Assembly: GCA_916610825.1 (NCBI GenBank)
Contig: OU744446.1
Coordinates: 31,448,445-31,512,444, forward strand
Reading direction: 5' to 3'
Length of the DNA: 64,000 nucleotides
Origin: Haliclystus octoradiatus
Taxonomy: Eukaryota > Cnidaria > Staurozoa > Stauromedusae > Haliclystidae
The notes under the pieces are model-generated. The model searched no databases. It worked only from the letters and a program-made list of their open reading frames with translations, and was not told where the DNA came from. The position numbers and the translations under genes are program-made. Shown one piece after another: positions 49,073 through 59,975 of this stretch. The number at the start of each line of letters is the position of its first letter. The first letter of the stretch is position 1.

Positions 49073-52000
49073 ATATAATAATAAAGATAGATTTATCTAT
49101 CGTCAGATGTGATAGTGCTCAATACCGATTAAACATTGGCAGAGCTGTAATACATAAGGATGGTGACTGAGTCAAAGAAAACACATTCTTAATTTCTGTT
49201 ACTATAGTTTCACGCAGTGTGCGATCATCAGACAGTTGATACTCAATCTGATACTCTGATACTCACTCAATCAGTTGATTGAGTATCAACTGTCTGATGA
49301 TCGCACACTGCGTGAAACTATAGTAACAGAAATTAAGAATGTGTTTTCTTTGACTCAGTCACCATCCTTATGTATATATATATATATATATTTATGTGTG
49401 TATGCAAGTACAACACTGCTACATTACATAATAGCATACAAATAGGTTTCAAAGCTGAAAATAATACACCTTCCATCACAAACATCTTAGGATAAATTAC
49501 TTTAAAAAAAAATTAATTGCAAGAGCAACCGGGTTGCAGAAAATAGTTACATTAGGCATGATTGGCACAGAGGAGAAAGAGAAATTTAAATGCTATTACA
49601 CGGTAACATTGGATCATGTATAAGGATTTATATTACAAATAAGTAAGTTACCGTTGACTCCAAGGAGACCAAAACATTCTCCTTTGGGTATTGCAATGGA
49701 AAGGTTATCAACTGCAACCATATGTGTACTACGGTATACCTATAAGAAAATAATATCCATTTACGAAATAAAAGTAAACAAACTTCTAGATATTCTGGAA
49801 ATTCCAAAGGTTCAAAGCTAAAGGAGGACATTAAATAGACATTGTAGTATTTAGATTGTTTGGTAATACGTGTTGTTGAAAGTGTTTGTTTGTGCGTCAT
49901 GATATTTATGCTTTGTTGATTAATTTGTTATCGTATTGTTATGAATGGTTCATTTCCGTATCTCTGCATGATTGTTTACGTTGTGCAGATTAGTCACGTA
50001 TTGTTTTAATTGTGATAAACAGAATACTTTTGTAGCTTTCTTCAGTCTTGTCGTAAACCTTGATGTTGTCTCATTAAAATGTAAAAGTCAATTTACTGTC
50101 CTTGTTTCTGTCTCTCTCACATCGAGCCAAAGTCTCACATTTTTCCATGAACCTTTTCATGAACTTTTTGTGAACTGTTAATTGAACAGTTTATCAAAAC
50201 TGGACCAATTATATTCTTGTGAACAATTTTCACAGAGGAAGTAAGATAAAAATTTATTGCTACACAAGATCCTGTGGAATTTTTCTAGATTAATGCCAGT
50301 GAAAAATGCAGAACCTGGAGAATCAATGATAAATGGATTCAATATAGACAAAACAGGATATTGACATTCTACAAAAGAAAATATCTATAGTAGACTACAC
50401 CCAAGTCTTAACTACAGTGTTTTGACGATTACAATGTCAGATCGTAGATGTTCTATAGAGAGGCCTATCCCATGCTTGAGTTAGCTTACAAAAAGAGATC
50501 GTGTTTTGTGACTCATTATGACATGTGTAGACTGTGATGTTTTGAGCTAAAATATTTTTTTAAATATTTGTCATTTTCCACAAAGCTGGTAAAGTTGAAG
50601 CTTTTTTACCGGTGTGGTTGGTTATTTCGCAAGGCGCAGTCACGCGACCAACATCAACACACAGTTGGAAGTCTTGGTGAGGCACCAAACACTTCTAGTA
50701 CAAACCTTTGCTAAATATAGCACATTCTAATCTCATTTAAGACTTCGCTGAAAGTCTGATTCGTATTTTGAGAATGGATTTGTGATATATGAAAATCCAG
50801 ACATCATATAGCAATTTTGTAATCTTTTTCCCGTTTCTATGACCATTTTATATGCATTTGAGCTAAGAAGGGTTTGACCGTGAAGTTACTGTCCTGCTGT
50901 GATTCTATTGTTTGATCGGTTCAACACCTCCACTGCACCTTGCGAATTGATTAGTATTTGTGAAGCATGTGTGCAGTTCATGGCCGGATGCCCTTCCTGA
51001 CATCAACCAGTTGTACTTCTGCCAGGGATTGAACCAAGACCCTGAGGGCTGAGGTTCAAGCCCTAACCACTACATCAATGCTGCATCATTCATGATTTGA
51101 TTAAGCATTGCTTTGTACCTTTGATAAATTCTTTATAACAATAGCATTGTTAGAGACTTCATTTGGATTCATTAATTCAACTTTCTTTCTCTCGGCAGAT
51201 ACATCAACATCCTAGAAACAAAAAATGACATCAAAACTGAAAAATGGTCCTGAAGCTTCTTCACATTTCATAAAATTACATGGAAAGCATTACAGTAAAA
51301 GGTTTTTGAATATTTCATAGTAGCCCAATTAAAAAACAATCCATGAAAAGTTAAATGGTATGTCTTTGAGTGGCAGTTTTCATACATACTGTTAACGAAT
51401 TGTTCATTACGGCAGATATAGTGAATCAATGTCTAAAATAGTCTGAAATCAAGGAATTTACAATAGTTTCTTCTTCTTTTGAGATTCATATAGTGTAATA
51501 TCCTTTTGAAGTTTCAATATTCACATCTCTGATAAAAAAAAAATGGGGGTGATCATCACTTGAACTATGCTTTGCCAGGGAAAGTAGAAATGATTTCAAG
51601 ACGCAACACAATGTAAAATCGTTTTGGACAATTTCAGATACTATTGACTTTATAATAAAGCATTAAGCATTTGGTTGAGATGTAATGGAATAAAACGTAC
51701 CTCTCCACGTCTATTCAGATTTGTGTCAGCTAATGTGGACTTTGAAGTTGAATTTAGATAAAAATTATTCTGCAATAGAAATAATCAAAATTAAATATCT
51801 TAACCTTTAAGGTTGTTATCCTTACAGATCTGGATCCTGGCATAGCAATTCTATAAATGCAATGGCAATGACATTTCCCCCAGCTTTCTAGATCTAGTAA
51901 TAACTGTGTGTTTCTATTTAATCCTCCGATTAACCAACACGTTGCAGAGTAGACTGCTGAACAAAATTTAATCATTTGATTTTTATTTCTTTTGTTTGTT

Positions 52001-55000
52001 GCTCTGCTGATGACCCAAGGGGTATCTAGTTAGGATATATATATGTAAAATATTAATATTTTATTATTGAACAAACGATTGATCCAGGTTATCTAGCTAC
52101 TAATATGTTGAGGCTAATATCCCCTGCGAAAAAAATCCATGAGTTCATGAATAGTTCATGAACTTCTTGAACAGTTCATGAACTTCATGAACAGTTCATG
52201 CACAGTTCATGAACAATTCATGAACTTCATGAACATTTCATGAACATTTGTTTGCGGGTTCATGAACAGTTCATTAACAGTCACAAAGATTTCATGAACA
52301 CTTGATGAACCGGCTCATGAACTGGTTCATGAACGTGAAATTGCCCAAAAGCTCATGAACAGTTCATGAACTGTTGGGCAATTTCACGTTCATGAACTCA
52401 TGAACTTTTTTTCGCAGGGGATGCTTGCTGCAATGCTGATGACTTGATGTAGGCTTATCTGGCCAGTGATGTATTCAGATTTATGCTTGCTGCAATGCTA
52501 AGGATTGGCTGTAGGGTTGATTGACGTTTCTGCATATACTTGCTGCAATGATAGATGTTCCTTGTGCTGAGCTTATGGGGACCGCTATAAAATTTCATGT
52601 TGACTCTATTTTGAGGGCTGCGTTTTGTTGTTTGCCCTGCTTCTACACCATTGGGTTAGAAGGTAATACAAACGACACCGACTTGTGATTGTGACTGTGT
52701 GATTGGCATTAATTGGTTAATGGTATAAGGTATGTCTTTGGATTGCTAAATCTTGCACATCACTATTGTTATAACAAGTTTGATTATAGCATAAACAATA
52801 TGATTACAATGAACATACCTCAATCAAAATTGTAAAAATGAAAAAGACAATTGCTTCAACTAGCATATAAACCAAATGTTTACCGATACCAGGTTTCTCC
52901 CAATTCAAAGCACTTGTATGCCAAACGATACCCCGTTGTTCACATCCAAAACGAGTTCTATTGGAAAAAGTAAACACGCATGAAACACAAGTGTGCAGTA
53001 GGAAGAAAGTCAGAAAAGTTAACCCTAAACTTCTTCTCTAGATCACAGGAAGTTCAAATACAATAAATGTAACACAATGCTATGAATAGGTAACAGTCTC
53101 ATCTTGATAAAGTTGTCAGACTACAGGTACTAAACATTAAACCCAAATATTATTATCATTTTTGATTAATCAGGTGTAATGATCCTATTATTATAGTAAG
53201 GTAGCTATCATAAATTTGGTAAACAGCTAAGAATTTCAATTTTGTTGGAACTTGAAAACTTTTTGCATTTGCTCATCATCTATGGAGTCGCTGGGATTCA
53301 AAATTCAAAATAGCACAACATATAAAATTGTACAGATGTAAACATCTACTGTAGAAATTATGGTGCAAAGTTGGGAATAAAAAGGAAATGATGTGTCCCC
53401 AGATGATGTCTATATTAGTTCTATTTTCTAAAAAAGAAATTAATGAGTTTAAAATTTAAAGATAAAATCGTACGGTGATTGATGTTTGTATCATAAAGAT
53501 CACTTACGCAGCAGATATTGTGCATATACGACGGTTTTCAGCGTTTGAACCTAAATCCAGAAAACTCTGTGGAAGTCTGTCAAAATTAAATAGTCAATCT
53601 TATTGAGTTAGAAAATAGACAAGAATGATGACTGATAGGACATAAATCTAAACATTTCATTTCTAGACTGGATTCGAAATTCAACACCAGTATTAGCATC
53701 AATTTAAAAACATAGTACAATCATAGTTTTGCTGAACTGTAAATTAAAATTAGATGTACGTTCACCTTTTAACTAATCCAATGTTGCAACGGTGTTTCAA
53801 ACTTACACTCACTTATAATCAGACAAGTGTTAGTCAAGTGCAATGATGACTGTTGAAGAGAAGTCTCTGATACAGCAGACAAGACCATACAGAAAGAGAA
53901 CAAGAGGTGGAAGAGGGCAATACAGTTTATACATGTATACATGTACGTAAAACATTAACCTGTGGCAAAACCTCAATGACGTTCTTAATATGCAGAGCAG
54001 AATATAGAAATAAAGTCAAAGATTAGACGTCGCCTCCGTTAGTCAATTAGCTATTGCGTGAAACTTGAGTAACGGAGACGACTTCTTATCTTTGACTCTA
54101 TTTCTATACTTCTCTGCATACCTGTATCTGCAATGCCCCTGCAAAAACAAGTTCAAGAGTTCATGAACGTGAAAATGCCCAAAAATTCATGTACTGTTCA
54201 TGGACTTTCAGGCGATTTCCCCTTCATGAACTGGTTCATGAAGTATTCATGGTGCATGAACTAGTTCATGAATGTGAAATTTCACGAAAGCTCATGAACA
54301 GTTCATGAACTTTTGGGCAATTTCATGTTTATGAAATCATGAACTTCTTTTTGCAGGGGCAATGCAGATACAAGTATGCAGAGCAGTATATACTTTGAAA
54401 TTCATGAACTGTGCATGGACAATTTGTGACTGTTCATGAATTGTTCATAATTCATGCATTTTTTCATAGGGATAAGCACTCTATTGATGATTTCCCCCAT
54501 CAAAGTTACTGCATATATGTAAATATATTTACAGAAAAGGATTAACAATAAATAATCAACAATGAAGTAAATACAATAACAAATCTAAAAAAGTTGAAAA
54601 TCTAAAATTTAAAAAATGATCTACAAGTTGATTGTCTGTCTAATGCAAAGAGAGGAAGAAATGAAAACATTTTCCCTGCTATTTAAACAGTGCAATATTC
54701 TGCTGATAATACTGTATTCACACCATCAATCATAAAACTTACGCATAAGTTGGTAGCAGTAAAAATATATGATGTAGAATATCAGCAATGTCTTCAAGAT
54801 CGAACACAGGCATACCAAGAATGAAAATAGCAATTACCATAAACTGTAAAAGAGAAAATAAAATAGACAACGCAATAATAACAACTCATACTTCAAACCA
54901 ACAGACAAATCAGAAAACCGAGATGAATAATGAAGATGTATAATGACTGCTCCATGTTTCCTAACTGATATGGCGGGAACATGTGACAGTTAATTGCGTT

Positions 55001-58000
55001 CTTAATTAGTAAGCAATATAATGTTTGGTTATATTTCCCATTTGTCAATCCGCCATTTGATAAGTAACATTTAATTATTCATCGATTTCATATTGTGAAA
55101 TTAAAATTTATGAATATATGAAAAATCTATATGAATATCCTATATCAATATATGAAATATACAAAAATATAAATATCATAACATTATGACAAAAGATAAA
55201 CAATTATGAACTATTGCTTAACAGAGGATTGTTCTTAAACAAGTAAGCAACTGGCTATACCGTGCCTTCCCCTGCAATCAAAAGTTCATGAGTTCATGAA
55301 CCAGTAGTTCATGAGTTCATGAACCAGTTCACGAATTCATGAACTCAACACATTTTTTGCAGGGGCTATATTGACTTGGAATTCAGTAATCATTAATGGG
55401 CAAAATGATTAATATTAAGTTAGCATTTGAATTATTTTATCAGTTTATTTAGATAATGAGGCATTGAGTTGGATTGAAGGAAAACTATATTCCGCTTACA
55501 GACTTTTACGTTTCTACAATCATGGCTGACTGGAGCGACGATCGCTGTGAACATTTCTTATACAATAAGCCTATATGATCATTGCAAATGATTAAGCAAG
55601 AAACAGTGGTCATTAAGGTATTCAAATAAGAATGTAATATTAGTACTGACATGTTAAAAGAATAATCTAATCAATGAAACCACACTTACCAGACTAAGGA
55701 TCATCATTAGGAATGCCAATGCCGCATAAGCAATCAATGGTGACGAGAATATAAAAGACAATACATACACCAATGGCAACATGGACATGCCAAAAAAAAT
55801 CTGAAACATATGAAGTGCATTTATCAAAACATTATATATCACATACACTGAAACCTGTATAAAACGGCCAGCTACAAGAGGTAGACAAATTGACCACTAT
55901 AGACAGATGGCCTTTATATACAGGTTTGATTCAATAGAAAATATGATTTTAGACGACCCCTATAGACAGGTGACCGCTGTATAGAGGTGATCGTTATAAC
56001 AGGTTTGACTGTATTTGCTTGCTTATTTACTGAATACATGCTGAATAATATATGCTGAATACAATTGTTCAATTATGTTTAATAATTACTTGGTTTAAAT
56101 CCCTCTGTTTGTTTGTTCAGAAATCTCCCTATGCTTAACAGTTCATAGGATTGCCTTCTTTTCAGGAATATTTTGTAAACATTTAATGAATTGTTTATTA
56201 AACGTTTTCAAACTACAGTACAACAGTTCATGAAATGAACAGTTCATTGACAATCCCATGAAAATTGGTCAATTTAGCCTTCATGAACTGTTCACAGATT
56301 GTTTCTAAGGAGTTCATGAACAGTTCATGAATGTTCGTAAAGTTCATAAACCAGATCACAAGCAGTTCATAACAAAAAATGACCTATTCCAAAAATTAGA
56401 CACACTGCATCATTTAAGTTTGAATCTCTGTTTTTCAAGATATGAAACGGTCACTTTCTGTTGAGGTTTACTGAAGTAGAAAAACTACTTATTTGCTTAT
56501 CAAAATAAACCTGGGCAAACAATCAAGGCACTAGTAGTACAACAAGTTATGGCAAAACATTTTAATTTGAATTTCTAATCCGTAGACTCTTTTTGATGAA
56601 CAGGTTCCATACGGATAAAAAAAATAGATGTCAACCAACTTTATATCATATTTATTATTATAAAATATAGTTTACCAAACAAAGGAATAGAACTCCAAGA
56701 TCTTCACCACGATAGTTGATAGATTGGAAAGCAGCAAACAGGATTACAATACAGATTGCAGGTATCATGTAATTCACTAAATCCCAAGTGTAATTCGATC
56801 CCCAATAATGCAGAGCATCCACACCACTGACAAATTGGATATGTTTTGCCTACGTGTAAAATTAATCAAATATATACAGGCATGAGAGTCAAGCTCAGTC
56901 AAAAAAAGAGAAAAAACCTTGAAAATACCAAAACAATAAAAATAACAATGCTTTGAGTGAATTTCCTTTGTTTCAGAGCTGATAGAAAACGAGGAAATTA
57001 GCTTTTCCGAGGACCTCTCTCATGCCTGTATATAGTACAACAGTAACACAGGTGATTGTGATCATTGTCTGACAAAAGGTTCAACATTCCGGAAGCCTAG
57101 AGACTTTTCAACATTTTTTCCTAATTTTTTTGTTGATGTTTGATCAATTTGGTGCTCTTATAGCTAAATTCGATGTGGAAGCAGCTTATCATAATGTTTC
57201 TGTACACCCTCCAGACCGTTATCTTCTTGGCATGAAATGGAGGGGGAGTTCCCCTGCGAAAAACAGTTCAGGAGTTTATGAACAGTTCATGAACGTTAAA
57301 TGGCTCCAATTTCTTTAAACAGTTCATGAAATTTTGGGGCCATTTAACGTTCATGAATTGTTCATGAACTCCTGAACTGTTTTCGCAGGGGTTATTATGT
57401 TTTAACAATCTCAAGTTTCTTCTGAATTTGCTAGATTCCAGGATTCCTAGTTTTGTCGAACACTGAATTTATGATGGATTCCATACAATCATTAAAGAGA
57501 GAGAGGAATCTCAGGAAGAACTTAGTTATCATATTCAAGGATAAAATAATGATGATGTCATTTTTTTGATCTAGAACTTCATTGTTGGTGTATATTGTCA
57601 ACAACAGGGTAATCGAGGCCAAAAGTTTTGAGAGAAAGAGTTTGGATCTAGTTGTCTGTTGTAAAAGAACATGCTCTGACACCCACAAACTTGACGATGT
57701 TTAGAGCATTTTATTGTTCAAGCAAATATCTTTTTATGAAATAAAAATAAAGCAAATAATGAAGCATGACCCTTTTTCAACAAACAACATACAAAACAAA
57801 CAGGTTTATTTAAATGGAGTCAACTCTGATTCTATAATTCTATTCTAATTCTATTCTCGGATTATAAACTTCTCTGGAGTAGTTAGCCTGTTACCCTTTT
57901 AACCATAGTTACATTTGAGTATACAATTATGAGGAAAAAATCTCAAAACATTTCTGTTAATTATATTTGTAACACCCATCAAAGATTCTTAAATTGTAAT

Positions 58001-59294
58001 AATCCCAATTATATTGTAACACTTCATAGCACAAGGTAGAAAGTTATAAACGAATAATAATAGGCTAACTGTAGACAATATTGTCATTAATAAACCCCTA
58101 TCAAATTAAAACGAATGAACTATACCTTGCTGACGCGTTCTTGAACAATGAAAGGAACAAAGCTTGCTGCTATGAAACATACACCCATGGTAACAAAAAT
58201 CATCAAAGTGAGACTGGCAAAATTGGAGTCCGCAAGATCACTCTGTAGAAATAGCAAGAAAATTTGTGGTTGAGCCTTCATCTTCCTGCATTATATAAAG
58301 CTAACAAGGCCTTTTAATTCTGTGTTCTCTATATAACAAGCATGTACAATATGCGACGATTTGTCAGAATCAGCAATTGGGGAAAATCCAATTGTATAGT
58401 TTGGTGGCAAGAAGTGGAAAATTATTCGAAATTGAAAAGTAATTTAGCAAATAAAATTAGATAGAGTCGTCCGAAATAAAAACAAATTGAAGATTTGAAA
58501 ATAAATTAAAATTCTAAATTAGATAATCAAATAAAACGAAATCCAAAATTTTATAGAAATGTTGATTCTGACACGAACCGTCACATATACATAGTAGATT
58601 AGTGCAAATTATAAAGTTGTGCATGCAACCGTTCTATTGTTCTCTATATTTGACTGTGACATGCAGTCCAAGCAGTCCCGATTTCATTGAGCTGGCAGGA
58701 TCCTGTCTAATATATCCAAATGTATAGCATTATGTTATTTGTATAACGCTGTGACTATTTGACCGGAAGTCCCAGCCATTATGGATACCAACGCATGCGT
58801 ATCATGAACAAACACTAACTTACAAACATTTTGGAATACAAATAATGAAAATATTTAAAATTTGGAATAACCTGGACTCGAACAAGTATGACCTGCACGC
58901 TAGTCGGACGCATTCCGAATGAGCTATGCCAACCGACGAAAGCTTATGAAACAGAAATGAATTTAGCCTCGACCGGGTGGTTATCACGTGATTGGACCCT
59001 AAACCCAACCCTAACCCTGGGATGAGTGAACATGTAATCGAGTCAATGGCATATTTGACTGCCTGCGCACGCGCAGTTGAATCCATAATGGCTGGGACTA
59101 CCGGTCAAATAGACACTTCGTTTGTATAATGGTAAACCTCTGATGGCAATACTGCAATACATACATACCTGTTCTTTAGTACTGCGAGGTAATGGATGAT
59201 TGCTAGTTGTGATTGAATAACCCGTATCATTCATAGTGTATTGTAGTAGAATATTGTTGATGGCACTTAAACCCTCTGGGATAGTATGATATGC
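40823..59294 (-). CDS. ABCA1/ABCA4-type transporter, C-terminal half, 20 exons, 5' incomplete
   Basis: Exons in coding order: 59294-59169, 58242-58126, 56849-56676, 55800-55690, 54843-54743, 53576-53508, 52957-52819, 51769-51701, 51211-51119, 49739-49652, 48571-48468, 48370-48341, 47652-47495, 47245-47179, 46286-46183, 44956-44864, 44015-43942, 43035-42830, 42382-42257, 40900-40823. All 2127 bases are in one frame with GT-AG introns, including a 30-base micro-exon. Contents: the end of the second extracellular domain, transmembrane domain 2 ([20 protein letters not shown]), then NBD2 with Walker A GVNGAGKTT, Q-loop YCPQFD, signature SGGNKRKLS, Walker [14 protein letters not shown] and H-loop [12 protein letters not shown], and the conserved [25 protein letters not shown] proteins move lipids or retinoids across membranes at the cost of ATP. 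The N-terminal half must lie beyond 64 kb, past the retrotransposon, or be lost. Confidence 0.93.
44076..44162. repeat. Foldback family B fragment
   Basis: Palindromic TTCATGAA units in the phrases CATGTTCATGAACTGTTCAT and AGTGTTCATGAAAATTTGG. No termini are preserved. Confidence 0.55.
44400..44580. repeat. Pogo-like MITE (family D), diverged
   Basis: Carries TTGACCACTATATGCAGGTG, AGTGGTCACTGTATAGAGGTG and a GGTTT end in family order. An internal CTATATTTACAGGTGG segment is duplicated. Confidence 0.55.
45229..45647. repeat. MITE family F (TGTGACGATTTGTC), split by a nested insertion
   Basis: Inverted ends TGTGACAAACTGACAATTCG and ACACAAATCGTCACA. The interior (TGGTAGCAAGAAGTGGGAAA, then ACAAATTGAAGATTTTAAAA) matches the intact copy at 58352. 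A family D element at 45319-45495 interrupts it, flanked by a TA duplication. Confidence 0.7.
45319..45495. repeat. Pogo-like MITE (family D) nested in family F
   Basis: Ends CAGTCAAACATGTTATAACG and ATACAGGTGTCACTG, with TA at 45317-45318 and 45496-45497. Comparison with 58352 shows that removing the element and one TA restores the host element. Confidence 0.8.
46004..46090. repeat. Foldback family B fragment with left-type end
   Basis: CCCTTGCGAAAAATTAG resembles the left terminus and is followed by ACAGTTCATAAAACACTTCA and GAACGTTAGATG, eroded family arms. Confidence 0.5.
47815..48008. repeat. Foldback family B, degraded copy
   Basis: Multiple TTCATGAA palindromes (CAGTTCATGAACTGTCCATG, AAACAGTTCATGAAG) without clear ends, in an ABCA intron. 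Confidence 0.55.
49196..49235 (-). ncRNA. Hammerhead ribozyme motif in ABCA intron, left half
   Basis: Minus strand: CTGT, CTGATGA, stem-loop II CGCA CAC TGCG, GAAAC, loop TATA, GTA, ACAG. All core positions are canonical. It is sense to the ABCA pre-mRNA. Confidence 0.8.
49290..49329 (+). ncRNA. Hammerhead ribozyme motif in ABCA intron, right half
   Basis: Plus-strand inverted partner with an identical module: CTGT, CTGATGA, CGCA CAC TGCG, GAAAC, TATA, GTA, ACAG. Confidence 0.8.
50141..50195. repeat. Foldback family B remnant
   Basis: TTTTTCCATGAACC and TTTTCATGAACTTTTTGTG only, a short degraded piece. Confidence 0.35.
50971..51085 (-). repeat. tRNA-derived SINE
   Basis: On the minus strand an A-box-like TAGTGGTTAGGGC and B-box GGTTCAATCCC are followed by GTCAGGAAGGGCATCCGGCC, a body motif widespread in animal tRNA SINEs. 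It lies in the ABCA intron just before the exon at 51119-51211. Confidence 0.65.
52121..52420. repeat. Foldback family B, longest intact copy (300 bp)
   Basis: Perfect ends CCCCTGCGAAAAAAA and TTTTTTTCGCAGGGG enclose at least fifteen TTCATGAA-type palindromes, so the element is a palindrome made of smaller palindromes. The inner phrase CGTGAAATTGCCCAAAAGC appears in inverted form on the other side. No coding capacity. Confidence 0.85.
53990..54119. repeat. Palindrome with degenerate hammerhead and compensated stem I
   Basis: Arms 53990-54039 and 54070-54119 pair (TATGCAGAGCAGAATATAGA against TATTTCTATACTTCTCTGCA). The centre reads CTCCGT, then GCGTGAAACTTGAGTA, then ACGGAG. This keeps the GAAAC, TTGA and GTA order and an extended stem I CTCCGT/ACGGAG, but the CTGATGA box is lost (TAGTCAA in its place). 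Confidence 0.55.
54136..54359. repeat. Foldback family B copy at the tip of a palindrome
   Basis: CCCCTGCAAAAACAAGTTC and ACTTCTTTTTGCAGGGG are the ends. The flanks are themselves inverted: CTCTGCATACCTGTATCTGC (54112) and GCAGATACAAGTATGCAGAG (ending 54383), with CAATG directly repeated at both borders. Confidence 0.8.
54398..54477. repeat. Foldback family B remnant
   Basis: AAATTCATGAACTGTGCATGG and GTTCATGAATTGTTCATAA without ends. Confidence 0.45.
55269..55365. repeat. Foldback family B, short copy (97 bp)
   Basis: Ends CCCCTGCAATCAAAAG and CATTTTTTGCAGGGG enclose two direct copies of GTTCATGAGTTCATGAACCAG, showing that the interior expands by unit duplication. Confidence 0.75.
55855..56011. 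repeat. Pogo-like MITE (family D), TA-flanked
   Basis: Ends CACTGAAACCTGTATAAAAC and GTTATAACAGGTTTGACTG with TA on both sides. It lies in an ABCA intron, starting 55 bases beyond the acceptor of the exon at 55690-55800. Confidence 0.75.
56148..56352. repeat. Foldback family B, degraded copy
   Basis: Palindromes AACAGTTCATGAAATGAACA and GTTCATGAACAGTTCATGAA with the phrase GGTCAATTTAGCCTTCATGA. Ends are lost. Confidence 0.5.
57130..57248 (+). pseudogene. Reverse-transcriptase fragment, DIRS-like
   Basis: About 33 codons read [17 protein letters not shown], then [13 protein letters not shown]. This order (LAKxDIxxAY, then VHPxDxxLLGMKW) is typical of the reverse transcriptase of DIRS/tyrosine-recombinase retroelements. 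Nothing else of that element is present nearby. Confidence 0.6.
57251..57391. repeat. Foldback family B, near-perfect 141-bp hairpin
   Basis: The left half (CCCCTGCGAAAAACAGTTC, then GTTCATGAACGTTAAATGGC) is repeated inverted in the right half with only a few differences. It is adjacent to the reverse-transcriptase fragment. Confidence 0.85.
58352..58585. repeat. MITE family F, intact copy (234 bp)
   Basis: Inverted ends TGCGACGATTTGTCAGAATC and GATTCTGACACGAACCGTCA. It serves as reference for the interrupted copy at 45229. Confidence 0.7.
58865..58960 (-). repeat. tRNA-like SINE head
   Basis: The minus strand reads TTGGCATAGCTCATTCGGAATGC (A box) and CTTGTTCGAGTCCAGG (B box) at SINE-typical spacing. 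The cloverleaf is imperfect, so a SINE is favoured over a functional tRNA gene. Confidence 0.5.
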
Positions 59295-59371
59295 CTATAA
59301 TAAAAAATACATAATTCATGACATTTGCACGATACGATTATATATCCAATATGTGATACTATAACTTGACC

Positions 59372-59583
59372 ATAACAATCAGGGGTATAAGTACATCTTG
59401 ATTATATAATGGCAGGGGGTAAGCATGCCCCTGCAAAAACAGTTCAGAAGTTCATGAACAATTTATGAACAGTTCATCAAAATTTGGGGCTATTTAACGT
59501 TCACAAACTGTTCATGAACTCCTGAACTGTTTTTCGAAGGAGCATGCTTACCCTCTGCCATTATATAATCCCCTGATTGTTAT
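59372..59583. repeat. Foldback family B element nested at the centre of another palindrome
   Basis: The family B element is 59428-59542 (CCCCTGCAAAAACAGTTC to TTTTTCGAAGGAG). Outside it, ATTATATAATGGCAG plus GGGTAAGCATG (59401-59427) and its inverse (59543-59569) pair. Further out, ATAACAATCAGGGG (59372-59385) pairs with CCCCTGATTGTTAT (59570-59583). A 15-base insert breaks the left arm at 59386-59400. Confidence 0.75.
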
Positions 59584-59664
59584 TATCCCTGTGATGGTTT
59601 TAGTGATTAATTTCATTTATTTCTTGAATGAAAAATTATATCGAATCAACCAACTGTATATAAA

Positions 59665-59975
59665 AACCAATAAATCCTTTGTTAGGAGCAGCAAGTTTCT
59701 TGAAGTAACTAGGCTCACTGTTATATAGCTTACTGGTGAAGATAAAATTAAATGGAATTCGTAAATTTGTAACATCAAATAACCTATAAATCAAATGCTT
59801 GGAGAATCCATTTTCTTGAAGTCATTAGGCTTACTGTTATAGCGTACTGGTAAAGGTAAAATTAAATGGAATTCGTAAATTCGTAACCTCAAATAACCTA
59901 TAAATCATTTGTTTGGAGCAGCCAGTTTCTTGAAGTCACTAGGCTCACTGTTATAGCTTACTGGTAAAGGTAAAA
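59665..59975. repeat. Tandem repeat of about 115 bp, almost 3 copies, interrupted by the retrotransposon
   Basis: Units share TTTCTTGAAGT, TAGGCTCACTGTTATA, GGTAAAATTAAATGGAATTC and CAAATAACCTATAAATCA. The third unit stops exactly at GGTAAAA, where the LTR begins. On the minus strand some frames look peptide-like but no splice phase connects them to the next ABCA exon. Confidence 0.75.

Larger units (their letters stand above)
49029..49391. repeat. Inverted pair of hammerhead-bearing PLE tails between (TA)n runs
   Basis: Left half (minus) and right half (plus) pair over about 110 bases around ACTCAATCTGATACTCTG. The left half includes the full tail (AGTGCTCAATACC and GGCAGAGCTGTAATACATA), homologous to the tails at 14870-14920 and 16250-16300. 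The right half stops where a (TA)n run begins. There is no coding sequence. It lies in the ABCA intron at 48572-49651. Confidence 0.75.
57067..57465. repeat. MITE family A, split by two nested insertions
   Basis: The left part (57067 to about 57146, GTCTGACAAAAGGTTCAACA) and right part (about 57410-57465, CTCAAGTTTCTTCTGAATTT and TTTTGTCGAACACTG) belong to one element. A reverse-transcriptase fragment and a foldback element sit between them. Confidence 0.65.

Noticed and set aside
58870-58945. Functional tRNA gene on the minus strand
   Set aside because: Good polymerase III boxes, but no closed acceptor stem could be drawn by eye.
58999-59025. Telomere-like repeats (CCCTAA variants)
   Set aside because: Only about two imperfect units, beside a SINE; no array.
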